DNA of 64,000 nucleotides from Microvirga puerhi (GTDB lineage Bacteria; Pseudomonadota; Alphaproteobacteria; Rhizobiales; Beijerinckiaceae), in NCBI RefSeq assembly GCF_020089865.1, contig NZ_JAIRBM010000011.1, forward strand, positions 1-64,000. The letters are read 5' to 3'. The notes under the pieces were generated by a model that was given only the letters and a program-made list of their open reading frames with translations, ran no database searches and had not been told where the DNA came from. Below, one piece after another: positions 43,963 to 52,409 of the stretch. How positions within the stretch are numbered: the stretch's first letter is position 1; each line of letters starts with the position of its first letter. The position numbers were made by a program, and so were the translations under genes.

Positions 43963-45252
43963 ATGTCTGCAATCCCAACGTCCTCCGGCGACCCAACCTC
44001 CTTCGAAGACTGGGCCGGGCCGGCCCCTCGTCACCACACCGTCGGTGTGCAGGTCGGGTCCGTCATGGTCGGCGGGGACGCTCCTATCGTCGTGCAGTCC
44101 ATGACCAATACCGACACGGCCGATGTGGATGGCACGGTCGCTCAGGTCGCTGCCCTCGCCCGTGCCGGGTCGGAACTCGTCCGCATCACGGTCGATCGCG
44201 ACGAGGCGGCAGCGGCGGTCCCAAGGATCCGCGAGCGGCTTGATCGGCTCGGCGTCACCGTGCCTCTCGTGGGCGACTTTCATTATATCGGCCACCAACT
44301 GCTGGCGGAGCATCCCGGCTGCGCCGAAGCCCTCGACAAGTACCGGATCAACCCGGGCAATGTCGGATTCAAAGAAAAGAAGGACAGGCAGTTCGGCGCC
44401 ATCGTCGAGATGGCGATCCGGTATGGCAAGGCCGTGCGCATCGGCGCCAATTGGGGCTCCCTCGACCAGGAGCTCCTGACGCATCTGATGAACGAGAACG
44501 CCGCGTCTCCCCGACCCCGCGACGCCCGCGGGGTCACCCGGGAGGCGATGATCCAGTCGGCCCTGCTCTCCGCCGCCCGCGCCGAGGAGATCGGCCTCGC
44601 ACGGGATCGGATCATCCTCTCCGCCAAGGTCTCCGCCGTCCAGGACCTGATCGCGGTCTACCAGGAGCTTGCCCGGCGTTCGGACTACGCCATCCATCTC
44701 GGGCTCACGGAAGCCGGAATGGGGAGTAAGGGCATTGTGTCCTCCTCGGCGGCCATCGGCATCCTGCTACAGCAGGGGATCGGCGATACGATCCGCTTCT
44801 CCCTCACGCCGGAGCCCGGAGGCGATCGGACCCTGGAGGTCAAGGCCGCCCAGGAGCTACTCCAGACTATGGGCTTCCGGACCTTCGTGCCTCTCGTTGC
44901 GGCCTGCCCCGGTTGCGGGCGCACGACCTCTTCCGTCTTCCAGGAGCTGGCGCGGGACATCCAGAACTGGATTTCCACCTCGATGCCCGAATGGCGCAAG
45001 ACCTATGCGGGCGTCGAGAATCTGAACGTCGCCGTGATGGGCTGCATCGTGAACGGACCGGGCGAGTCGAAGCACGCCAATATCGGCATTTCCCTCCCCG
45101 GCACCGGCGAGCAGCCGGCGGCGCCTGTCTTCATCGACGGCCGCAAGGCCATGACCCTGCGCGGCCCGACCCTTGCACAGGATTTTCAGAAGCTCGTCCT
45201 GGACTATATTGAGCGGAATTACGGTCACGCCGGGCGGGATGCTGCCGAATAG
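43963..45252 (+). CDS. ispG: 4-hydroxy-3-methylbut-2-enyl diphosphate synthase
   Basis: 429-residue [4Fe-4S] enzyme of the MEP isoprenoid pathway that converts MEcPP to HMBPP. It has the barrel domain ([37 protein letters not shown]) and a C-terminal iron-sulfur domain with cysteines in CPGCGRTTS and the third in GCIVNGPGE; a conserved glutamate follows in [12 protein letters not shown]. The length is normal for alphaproteobacterial enzymes. An aggatgaccg site precedes the start. A hairpin lies just downstream. Confidence 0.97.
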   Translation: MSAIPTSSGDPTSFEDWAGPAPRHHTVGVQVGSVMVGGDAPIVVQSMTNTDTADVDGTVAQVAALARAGSELVRITVDRDEAAAAVPRIRERLDRLGVTVPLVGDFHYIGHQLLAEHPGCAEALDKYRINPGNVGFKEKKDRQFGAIVEMAIRYGKAVRIGANWGSLDQELLTHLMNENAASPRPRDARGVTREAMIQSALLSAARAEEIGLARDRIILSAKVSAVQDLIAVYQELARRSDYAIHLGLTEAGMGSKGIVSSSAAIGILLQQGIGDTIRFSLTPEPGGDRTLEVKAAQELLQTMGFRTFVPLVAACPGCGRTTSSVFQELARDIQNWISTSMPEWRKTYAGVENLNVAVMGCIVNGPGESKHANIGISLPGTGEQPAAPVFIDGRKAMTLRGPTLAQDFQKLVLDYIERNYGHAGRDAAE

Positions 45253-45265
45253 GCGTCGATAGGGG

Positions 45266-45288
45266 CTCCGGTACAAATGGAACCGGAG
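45266..45288 (+). terminator. Weak terminator hairpin after ispG
   Basis: The stem ctccggt / accggag (45266-45272 and 45282-45288) lies 14 bases after the ispG stop. The following bases include tccgtttt but no clean T run, so efficiency is doubtful. Confidence 0.5.
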
Positions 45289-45442
45289 TCCAAATTCCGT
45301 TTTACGCTTTGGCGCGATGTGCTAGAGAGCCCGCCGCGCCGGCATGGACGGCCGCCGCATCCGATAAGGAGGGCCGCCCTTCTTAGTCGTCAGAGCAGTT
45401 CAACGAGGGCCGTCTGCGGATAGATCCGCAAAAGATAACCAT

Positions 45443-47371
45443 ATGGTACAGCACGCTGTCGCTCCCGGGCATGCGGATTCCGCAGCTCCAGAGGCCTCCC
45501 TCCCTGAATCCCATCACAAGGTGAGCTTCTGGACGCTCATGCTGGGCGCCATCGGCGTTGTGTTCGGTGATATCGGTACAAGCCCTCTTTACGCCTTCAA
45601 GGAATCTGTTGCCGCAGCGTCAGCCGGCGGACCTGTGACGCGAGACATCATTCTCGGCGTCCTGTCCCTGATCCTGTGGTCGCTCGTACTCGTCGTGACG
45701 GCGAAATACGTGTTCATCCTGCTGCGCGCCGACAACAAGGGAGAAGGCGGAACACTAACCCTTGTAGCCCTGGCGCAACGGGCCCTCGGTCGGCGGCGCG
45801 GCATCGTGCTGATGCTGGGGATCGCCGGAGCGGGCCTGTTCTACGGCGATGCGGTCCTGACTCCCGCCATCTCCGTCCTCTCCGCGGTGGAAGGCTTGAA
45901 GCTCGCCACGCCGGAACTCGACCCCTATGTGGTGCCGATCACCCTCGTGATCCTGGCTGCCCTTTTCATGGTTCAGAGCCGGGGGACGGGTCGGGTCGCC
46001 GCCTTCTTCGGCCCGATCATGCTCGCTTGGTTCGCGGCCCTTGCGGTGGCTGGCTTCATGCACATCGCTGACGACCCCACCGTGATGTTCGCCATGAACC
46101 CGATCTATGCGGCAACGTTCTTCCACAACCATCCCACCGTGTCCCTGGCGGTCCTGGGCGCCGTCTGTCTGTCGGTCACCGGTGCGGAAGCTCTCTATGC
46201 GGATCTCGGCCATTTCGGTGCCCGGCCGATTCGCAGCGCCTGGCTCTACCTCGTCTTTCCCGCGCTGGTGATCAACTATTTCGGCCAGGGCGCGCTCGTT
46301 CTCTCCCATCCTGAGGCCGCCGAGTCGCCGCTCTATCGGTTGGTGCCTGACTGGGCCCTCCTGCCGATGATCGGCCTTGCGACGCTCGCGACCATCATCG
46401 CGAGCCAAGCGGTGATCACGGGGGCTTTCTCCCTGACGCGCCAGGCGATCCAGCTCGGTCTGCTGCCGCGGCTCGAGATCCGGTTCACGTCGGAGACCCA
46501 CCAGGGGCAGATCTACCTGCCGCGGGTCAACATACTGTTGCTGTTCGGCGTCATCGTGCTGGTTCTGATCTTCGGCTCGTCGAGCAATCTCTCGCACGCT
46601 TACGGCGTCTCCGTCTTCGGCGCGATGGCCGTCGATGCGATTCTCGCCATTCTGGTGATCTGGAAGGGATGGCGCTGGTCGCTGGCCCTGACGCTCCTCG
46701 TGATGCTGCCCTTCCTGTTCATCGACTTGGCATTCTTCGGCGCCAATCTCCTGAAGATCTTCACAGGCGGCTATGTGCCGGTCATTCTCGCGGCCGCTCT
46801 CATGACCCTCATGTGGACCTGGGTGAAAGGCACGACCATCCTGTTCGAGAAGACCCGCAAGATCGACGTGCCACTCCTCGAACTCGTGAGGATGCTGGAA
46901 AAGAGCCCGCCGCACCGCGTCAAAGGCACCGCCGTCTTCCTGACCAGCGATCCCGATACGGCTCCTGCCGCTCTCCTGCACAATCTCAAGCACAACAAGG
47001 TGCTGCATGAGAAGAACGTGATCCTAACGGTCCGCAACGAGGACGTACCGCGCCTGGAAGACGAGGATCGCGTCCAGATCGAGCACGTGGGCGATTCGTT
47101 CTGGCGTGTTCAGATTGCTTATGGCTACATGGAAACGCCTAATATCCCACGTGGCCTCGCCATCCTGCGCAAGCAGGGCTTCAAGTTCGACATCATGGCG
47201 ACGTCGTTCTTCCTGTCGCGGCGCTCCATCCGCCCAGCCGCCCAGTCCGGCATGCCGCTTTGGCAGGACAAGGTCTTCATCAGTCTCGCCAAATCGGCCA
47301 GCGATGCGACGGACTTCTTCCAGATCCCGACCGGACGCGTGGTCGAGGTCGGCACGCAGGTGACCGTCTAG
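45443..47371 (+). CDS. kup: Low-affinity potassium uptake protein Kup
   Basis: 642-residue K+/H+ symporter. A short cytoplasmic N-terminus precedes about twelve membrane helices (30-460). The family opening is [20 protein letters not shown], followed by [20 protein letters not shown] and [20 protein letters not shown]. The cytoplasmic C-terminal domain (about 465-642) contains [20 protein letters not shown] and ends with the family [11 protein letters not shown]. The length is typical and the gene appears intact. It is flanked by unrelated genes and transcribed alone. Confidence 0.96.
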   Translation: MVQHAVAPGHADSAAPEASLPESHHKVSFWTLMLGAIGVVFGDIGTSPLYAFKESVAAASAGGPVTRDIILGVLSLILWSLVLVVTAKYVFILLRADNKGEGGTLTLVALAQRALGRRRGIVLMLGIAGAGLFYGDAVLTPAISVLSAVEGLKLATPELDPYVVPITLVILAALFMVQSRGTGRVAAFFGPIMLAWFAALAVAGFMHIADDPTVMFAMNPIYAATFFHNHPTVSLAVLGAVCLSVTGAEALYADLGHFGARPIRSAWLYLVFPALVINYFGQGALVLSHPEAAESPLYRLVPDWALLPMIGLATLATIIASQAVITGAFSLTRQAIQLGLLPRLEIRFTSETHQGQIYLPRVNILLLFGVIVLVLIFGSSSNLSHAYGVSVFGAMAVDAILAILVIWKGWRWSLALTLLVMLPFLFIDLAFFGANLLKIFTGGYVPVILAAALMTLMWTWVKGTTILFEKTRKIDVPLLELVRMLEKSPPHRVKGTAVFLTSDPDTAPAALLHNLKHNKVLHEKNVILTVRNEDVPRLEDEDRVQIEHVGDSFWRVQIAYGYMETPNIPRGLAILRKQGFKFDIMATSFFLSRRSIRPAAQSGMPLWQDKVFISLAKSASDATDFFQIPTGRVVEVGTQVTV

Positions 47372-47442
47372 GAGCGACCATATAGGATTGTTGTCATTCG
47401 ACTGGCGCGATCTCCGTGTCGCGCCGCCACGACGATGCGACC

Positions 47443-47985
47443 ATGACGATTACCCTTATCCGCCCCAACCTCGCCGATCTTCCGGGCTACGAACATGCCC
47501 TCGCTCAGGGCTGGTCTCCCAATACGGACCAGGACGTGAGCCAGGAACAGCTGGAACGATTGCGGCATGACCGTGCGCAATTCCTGCACGATCTCTACAA
47601 CAGTCCGACCATTCGCCTTCCCGACGGCCGGGAGGTGCCTCGGCTCCCGGCACACGATTTCTGGATCAGCGACGGTGAGTTCTGCGGGCGCATCGGCTTT
47701 CGCTTCCAACCGGGTACGGAGACGCTACCACCAACCGCACTCGGCCATATCGGCTATGCGGTCGTGCCCTGGAAGCGCCAGCGCGGCTACGCCACGCAGG
47801 CCCTGCGGCTCATCCTGCCGGTGGCGCGGGAAGAGGGTTTTGCGCGCGTGGTGATCACCTGCGATGAGACCAACGAGGCCTCCCGAAAGGTCATCCTCGC
47901 CAACGGAGGCATCCTCGACGGCAGGTTTCCACATGCGAGCCTTACGGGAAAGGTGAAGCTTCGCTTCTGGGTCCCGACCGTATAA
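47443..47985 (+). CDS. GNAT-family N-acetyltransferase
   Basis: 180-residue GNAT protein. The acetyl-CoA loop is visible as VVPWKRQRGYATQALRLILP (Q/R-x-x-G-x-A-T), followed by VVITCDETNEASRKVILANG, which fits RimL-like enzymes. The substrate is unknown. The ATG at 47443 is chosen; a GTG nine codons earlier is possible, and neither has a strong ribosome site. Confidence 0.85.
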   Translation: MTITLIRPNLADLPGYEHALAQGWSPNTDQDVSQEQLERLRHDRAQFLHDLYNSPTIRLPDGREVPRLPAHDFWISDGEFCGRIGFRFQPGTETLPPTALGHIGYAVVPWKRQRGYATQALRLILPVAREEGFARVVITCDETNEASRKVILANGGILDGRFPHASLTGKVKLRFWVPTV

Positions 47986-48049
47986 TGATGCATCGTCACA
48001 AGAGCCAGTGTCCTAGAGACAGAGCAGCGGCTTATTTGCGGGAACATCC

Positions 48050-48649
48050 ATGCCGAGCCATGACGCTATCACCCTGAACTTTTATGCGGGCGAGGCGGAG
48101 ATCTATGCCGCACGTGGGCAGGAAGCTAATCATCGGCGGATCGACACGTTCCTGAAGGCGCTGCCGGCGGGCGGCACCATTCTGGAACTCGGATGCGGCG
48201 GCGGACAGGACAGTGAAGCGATGCTGGCGCGCGGTTTCGATGTGACGCCCACCGACGGCTCTCCGGAAATCGCAAGAGAAGCCGAAAAACGTCTCGGTCG
48301 CCCCGTGCGTGTTCTGTTGTTCGAAGATCTGGATGCGCGAAACGCCTTCGACGGCATCTTTGCGAATGCCAGTCTCCTCCACGTGCCGCGAAAGGATCTG
48401 CCGCGCATCATCGAACGTGTTCACGCAGCTCTGAGGGCCGGCGGCGTCTTTTACGCAAGCTTCAAGGCGGGACTGCAGGAAGGGCGGGACAGATTCGATC
48501 GGTATTACAACTATCCATCCCTGGGTTGGCTGCGATCCGTCTACGATGCCTCTCGCTGGAGGGCTCTGACCATCGAGGAGGAGATGGGCAGCGGATATGA
48601 CGATGAACCCACGAACTGGCTGCACGTGATGGCTGTCAAGAAAACCTGA
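48050..48649 (+). CDS. Class I SAM-dependent methyltransferase
   Basis: 199-residue methyltransferase. The SAM motif is ILELGCGGGQDSEAMLARG, with PTDGSPEIA as motif II and FDGIFANASLLHVPRKDLP in motif IV. It is close to the TehB/UbiE-like small methyltransferases. The C-terminal WLHVMAVKK matches a family found next to acetyltransferases and exporters. The function of the methylated product is unknown. Confidence 0.86.
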   Translation: MPSHDAITLNFYAGEAEIYAARGQEANHRRIDTFLKALPAGGTILELGCGGGQDSEAMLARGFDVTPTDGSPEIAREAEKRLGRPVRVLLFEDLDARNAFDGIFANASLLHVPRKDLPRIIERVHAALRAGGVFYASFKAGLQEGRDRFDRYYNYPSLGWLRSVYDASRWRALTIEEEMGSGYDDEPTNWLHVMAVKKT

Positions 48650-48762
48650 TGCATAGCACCGCCGCGCCGGATGCCGCATCGTTGCGCCCTAAATTGAGCG
48701 CGTGAGCTTGACCCCCTCGGTCGTTCACCATACCCACGGTGCCTCTCACGCAAGGATGTCCC

Positions 48763-49680
48763 GTGGCCGTCGCCTCTTCTCCCGCTCCCCGCTTCCGCTT
48801 CTTCTTCAGCCGGAGCGAGGCTGTCCTGGTGGGAATCACCGTGATCTGGGGCGCCACCTTCCTGACCGTTCAGAACGTCCTGGCCGTCAGCGGTCCGCTG
48901 TTCTTCGTCGGCCTGCGATTCGGAACTGCGGCCCTGTTCATGGGTCTCCTCGCCGCTCCGGTCCTGCGGGGGCTGACCTGGAGCGAGGTGAAGGCAGGGG
49001 TTCTGATCGGCGTCAGTATCTTTCTCGGCTACACGCTCCAGACCTACGGCCTTCAGACCATCCCGAGCAGCAAGTCCGCCTTCATCACGGCCCTCTACGT
49101 GCCGATCGTGCCGCTGCTGCAGTGGCTCGTCCTGCGTCGCCCGCCGGGCGTGATGTCGTGGATCGGGATCGGACTGGCGTTCGGCGGTCTCGTGCTGCTC
49201 GCCGGTCCCGAAGGGACCTCGATCGGACTGGGCAGGGGTGAATTGCTGACCCTCATCAGCGCGATCGCGATCGCGTCCGAGATCATCCTCATCGGCAATT
49301 ATGCGGGTCGCGTGGATGTACGCCGCGTCACCGTGGTGCAGCTCGCAACTGCCTCGCTCCTGGCCTTCGGAGGCATGGCCCCGATGGGAGAGCCGATTCC
49401 CGGCATGTCGTGGCTGTTGATCCTCAGCGCGGTCGGTCTCGGCGTTGCCAGCGCCGGCATCCAGCTCGCCATGAACTGGGCGCAGAAGACCGTGTCGCCG
49501 ACCAGGGCGACCGTCATCTATGCCGGCGAGCCGGTCTGGGCCGGAATCGTCGGTCGCATCGCCGGAGAACGCCTGCCCGCCGCGGCCCTGATCGGCGCCG
49601 GCCTTATCGTCGCGGGCGTGATCGTCAGCGAGCTCAAACCTCCGCGCTGGGCGAAAGAGCGCCGCTCGGCAGAGGCGTGA
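48763..49680 (+). CDS. EamA-family (DMT superfamily) exporter
   Basis: 305-residue membrane protein with ten predicted helices in two EamA repeats (about 20-150 and 160-295). Marks are VIWGATFLTVQNVL, SSKSAFITALYVPIVPLLQW and PTRATVIYAGEPVWAGIVG. The family exports small metabolites; the substrate is unknown. The GTG at 48763 follows aaggatgtccc and is preferred to a GTG eight codons earlier. Its last 47 bases overlap the end of the reconstructed acetyltransferase pseudogene on the other strand. Confidence 0.88.
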   Translation: MAVASSPAPRFRFFFSRSEAVLVGITVIWGATFLTVQNVLAVSGPLFFVGLRFGTAALFMGLLAAPVLRGLTWSEVKAGVLIGVSIFLGYTLQTYGLQTIPSSKSAFITALYVPIVPLLQWLVLRRPPGVMSWIGIGLAFGGLVLLAGPEGTSIGLGRGELLTLISAIAIASEIILIGNYAGRVDVRRVTVVQLATASLLAFGGMAPMGEPIPGMSWLLILSAVGLGVASAGIQLAMNWAQKTVSPTRATVIYAGEPVWAGIVGRIAGERLPAAALIGAGLIVAGVIVSELKPPRWAKERRSAEA

Positions 49681-50169
49681 GAGCGCGGTTTTCCCATTCG
49701 GGGCGCAGGATCGACATAGTACCTGGGAGATACGGGTGCCATCCGGCTTCGCATAAGCCTCGCGCAGGGTACCGTCCTCGCGAAAGCCGAGGCTGCCATA
49801 GACCGACCGCGCCCGGCCATTATGGACGAAGACATCGAGCCACAGGCGATGGGTATTCGGTTGCGCGAATGCGAAATCCATCACGAGGGACAGGAAACGC
49901 TTTCCGAACCCGTGGCCCGGCCGCTGCACGGCGATGCGCTTGAGGAGGACGTTGCCGAAAGGATCGTCGAGATCCCGCAGGATTGCGAAGCCGTTGGGCC
50001 GGCTCTCCTGTTCGCCGATGAGATAGGCGCTGCCCGACTTCTGGCGCTCGGTCCGATGCTGGCCCTCCTCCCAGCGTCCGACGAGTTCCGCGTATCCCTC
50101 GCCACGCTCCGTCGCCATGATGAACGGCAGATCGGACTTGTGGGCACGTCGGATCGTCACGGCGCTCAT
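49634..50169 (-). pseudogene. GNAT acetyltransferase interrupted by an apparent one-base deletion
   Basis: The gene starts at 50169 (MSAVTIRRAHKSDLPFIMAT), two bases after the ispA stop, and encodes a good GNAT domain: VLLKRIAVQRPGHGFGKRFL, then LWLDVFVHNGRARSVYGSLG. At 49717 the frame should pass from RISQVL into MSILRPEWENRAL, a common GNAT ending, but that ending lies in a different frame that stops at 49634. As written, the original frame runs on without a stop, antisense to the exporter and methyltransferase genes. One missing base near 49717-49719 explains both facts. It is either a recent mutation or a sequencing error. Confidence 0.7.
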
Positions 50170-50171
50170 GA

Positions 50172-51074
50172 TCAAACTTCCCGCTCGGCCACGAAGCGTA
50201 CGGCCTCGCGCAGGGTCTCGGCTGCGGGTCCGAAGACCCCAAGCGCCTCTTGCGCCTCCGAGACGAGGCGCCGGCACTCCCGCTTGGCACCCTCCATGCC
50301 GAGATGATCGACGAGGGTGGCCTTGCCCTTTTCGAGATCCTTGCCGGTGCGCTTGCCGAGTGACTCCGCGGAAGCTTCCCGGTCGAGAATGTCGTCCGCC
50401 ACCTGAAACGCAGCACCGAGGGCCCGGCCGTAGATCCGTAGAGCCTGCCGCCTCTCTTGGTCGGCCCGGCCGAGAATGGCCCCTGCCTGCACCGAGAAGG
50501 TCAGGAGCGCACCGGTCTTCATCATCTGCAGAAGCCGGATCTCGTTCTCGCCAAGCTCTGCCACTCCGTAACGGCCTTCCGCCGCGAGATCGAGCTGCTG
50601 CCCGCCGACCATGCCGCCGAGGCCGGAGGCGCGGGCGAGGCCGAGCACCAGATCCGCGCGCACGGATCCATCCGCATCGGTGGCTGGATCAGCCAGGACC
50701 TCGAATGCCAGGGTCTGCAAGGCATCGCCGGCAAGGATCGCCGTCGCCTCGTCGAACGCTTTATGCACGGTCGGGCGCCCCCGCCGGAGATCGTCGTCGT
50801 CCATGGAGGGGAGATCATCATGGACGAGGGAGTAACAATGCAACAGCTCGATAGCGCTTCCCGTTCGCAGCGGCCCCGCCCCACTTCGAGAAAACAGGCG
50901 CGCCGTCTCGATGGTCAGAAAGGGCCTGAGCCGCTTGCCGCCGCCGAGGGCGGCATGCCGCATCGCGGAAATCAGGCGTGCGGGCCTTGCCATCTCGCCC
51001 GAATGCGCTTCGTTTGATAGCAACGTTTCGAGGCAGGCCTCGACATCCCTTGCGACATCGGACAGTCGCGTCAT
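50172..51074 (-). CDS. ispA: Polyprenyl (farnesyl) diphosphate synthase
   Basis: 300-residue trans-prenyltransferase that builds C15 (or C10) diphosphates from IPP and DMAPP. It has GGGKRLRPFL, the first aspartate-rich motif (HDDLPSMDDDD) and the second (VADDILD). LSSV-type residues before the first motif (IELLHCYSLVHDD) suggest short-chain product control. The start at 51074 gives the usual length; the frame is open another 78 codons but those mirror mtgA. Its start codon overlaps the region of the divergent mtgA start, leaving little room for separate promoters. Confidence 0.92.
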   Translation of the reverse strand: MTRLSDVARDVEACLETLLSNEAHSGEMARPARLISAMRHAALGGGKRLRPFLTIETARLFSRSGAGPLRTGSAIELLHCYSLVHDDLPSMDDDDLRRGRPTVHKAFDEATAILAGDALQTLAFEVLADPATDADGSVRADLVLGLARASGLGGMVGGQQLDLAAEGRYGVAELGENEIRLLQMMKTGALLTFSVQAGAILGRADQERRQALRIYGRALGAAFQVADDILDREASAESLGKRTGKDLEKGKATLVDHLGMEGAKRECRRLVSEAQEALGVFGPAAETLREAVRFVAEREV

Positions 51075-51096
51075 GAAAGAGCCGGTGGATGACATC

Positions 51097-51876
51097 ATGT
51101 TCAGCCTGAATACGGGCGCCGAAAGTGGGCGGCCCGAGGAGAGCGAAAACGTGGGCCCTGAGCGGGAAGCGGCACCCCGGCGTAAGCCGTCGACCGCCTT
51201 CCGATGGCTTCGCCGCCTCGTGGGGCTCGGCCTCGGGCTCATCCTCTTATGGGCGGCGGCCGTGTTTTGGCTAGGCCTTTTGTATGGGAGCCTCCCGCCG
51301 GTCTCCACCCTGATGCTCGGGCGCTGGCTGACCTTTCAGCCAATGGAACGCCAGTTCGTGACCCTCGATGAGATCTCGCCTCAGCTGTCGCTCGCCGTCC
51401 TGACCTCCGAGGACGGCCGCTTCTGCGATCATCATGGGATCGATTGGGATGCCCTTCGCGACGTGGTGGAGGCCGCCGACGAGGATGGCCCCTCCCGAGG
51501 CGCTTCCACGATCCCTATGCAGACCGCCAAGAACCTCTTCCTATGGCCGGGGCGCTCCTATCTCCGCAAGGGCCTGGAACTGCCGATCGCCCTCTATCTC
51601 GACCTCATCTGGTCGAAACGGAAGATGATGGAGAACTATCTCAACGTCGCCGAATGGGGCGAGGGCGTTTTCGGCGCCGAGGCGGCTGCACAAAGGTATT
51701 TCCGCAAATCCGCCAAAGCCCTGACCCGACGGGAAGCCGCCCTTCTGGCAACGGCTCTGCCGAATCCGCTTGCACGCAATCCCGGCCGTCCGCGCGCGGG
51801 GCACCAAGCCTTGGCAGTGCGGCTGATTGGGCGTATGGAGGTGGCGGCCCCGTTCAGCGACTGCCTCAAGGGCTGA
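51097..51876 (+). CDS. mtgA: Monofunctional peptidoglycan transglycosylase
   Basis: 259-residue GT51 enzyme that polymerises glycan strands from lipid II at the membrane. A membrane anchor lies at about 42-64. The catalytic glutamates are in LTSEDGRFCDHHGID and NYLNVAEWGEGVFGAE. RGASTIPMQTAKNLFLW contains the conserved (G)AST(I/L)TQQ-like motif 2, here with IPMQTAKN. The start at 51097 follows ggtggatgacatc; ATG 51073 is an alternative but sits on the opposite ispA start codon. No penicillin-binding domain is present, as expected for MtgA. Confidence 0.93.
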   Translation: MFSLNTGAESGRPEESENVGPEREAAPRRKPSTAFRWLRRLVGLGLGLILLWAAAVFWLGLLYGSLPPVSTLMLGRWLTFQPMERQFVTLDEISPQLSLAVLTSEDGRFCDHHGIDWDALRDVVEAADEDGPSRGASTIPMQTAKNLFLWPGRSYLRKGLELPIALYLDLIWSKRKMMENYLNVAEWGEGVFGAEAAAQRYFRKSAKALTRREAALLATALPNPLARNPGRPRAGHQALAVRLIGRMEVAAPFSDCLKG

Positions 51877-52030
51877 AGCTTCATGACGCCGCAGCTCGAT
51901 CCGTCGAGGCCTGCACGGTTTGGGGCTAGATATTTCCTCAAATACCTTGTATGAGGCGCAACCTCATCAAGTTCCCAAGTGAGCGTTTCCCGGTTCGAGC
52001 GGGCGCTCCGCTATTGACCGGAGACGAGAA

Positions 52031-52216
52031 ATGGCCGTTCCAAAGAGAAAAACGTCGCCGTCGCGGCGCGGCATGCGTCGCTCCGCCGATGCCTTGAAGG
52101 CCCCGACCTATATCGAGGACAAGGATTCCGGCGAGCTGCGCCGTCCTCACCACGTCGACCTGAAGACCGGCATGTACCGGGGCCGTCAGATCCTCAAGGT
52201 GAAGTCGGAAGCTTAA
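52031..52216 (+). CDS. rpmF: 50S ribosomal protein L32
   Basis: 61-residue ribosomal protein. [20 protein letters not shown] is the diagnostic N-terminus and [20 protein letters not shown] the typical alphaproteobacterial C-terminal half. It lacks the zinc cysteines found in some L32 proteins, which is normal in this class. A strong site (ggagacgagaa) and a terminator just downstream mark a single-gene unit. Confidence 0.97.
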   Translation: MAVPKRKTSPSRRGMRRSADALKAPTYIEDKDSGELRRPHHVDLKTGMYRGRQILKVKSEA

Positions 52217-52240
52217 AAAGCTGCGACCTGCACAGCATTG

Positions 52241-52267
52241 AACCGGCGCCACAAGCGCCGGTTTTTT
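52241..52267 (+). terminator. Terminator of rpmF
   Basis: The 9-bp stem aaccggcgc / gcgccggtt (52241-52249 and 52255-52263) has a five-base loop and is followed by a run of T. It lies 25 bases after the L32 stop. Confidence 0.9.
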
Positions 52268-52409
52268 GTTGTTGAAGGGCCTCCATAAAAGCCTGCCTTT
52301 TTACAGTTCATTAAGCCTCAAGCCCGATCCTGAACGCCGGTGTCGAGGGTGTCGACGGGGCGTTCTTCATGCTCCTCCGCCCTTCGTGTGCGTATCGAGG
52401 ATCGGTGTC

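Noticed and set aside
45755-47008. 417-codon minus-strand frame opposite kup
   Set aside because: Antisense to a clear membrane transporter; highly charged shadow composition.
48541-49633. Continuation of the acetyltransferase frame antisense to the exporter and methyltransferase genes
   Set aside because: Better explained by loss of the true stop through a one-base deletion near 49717.
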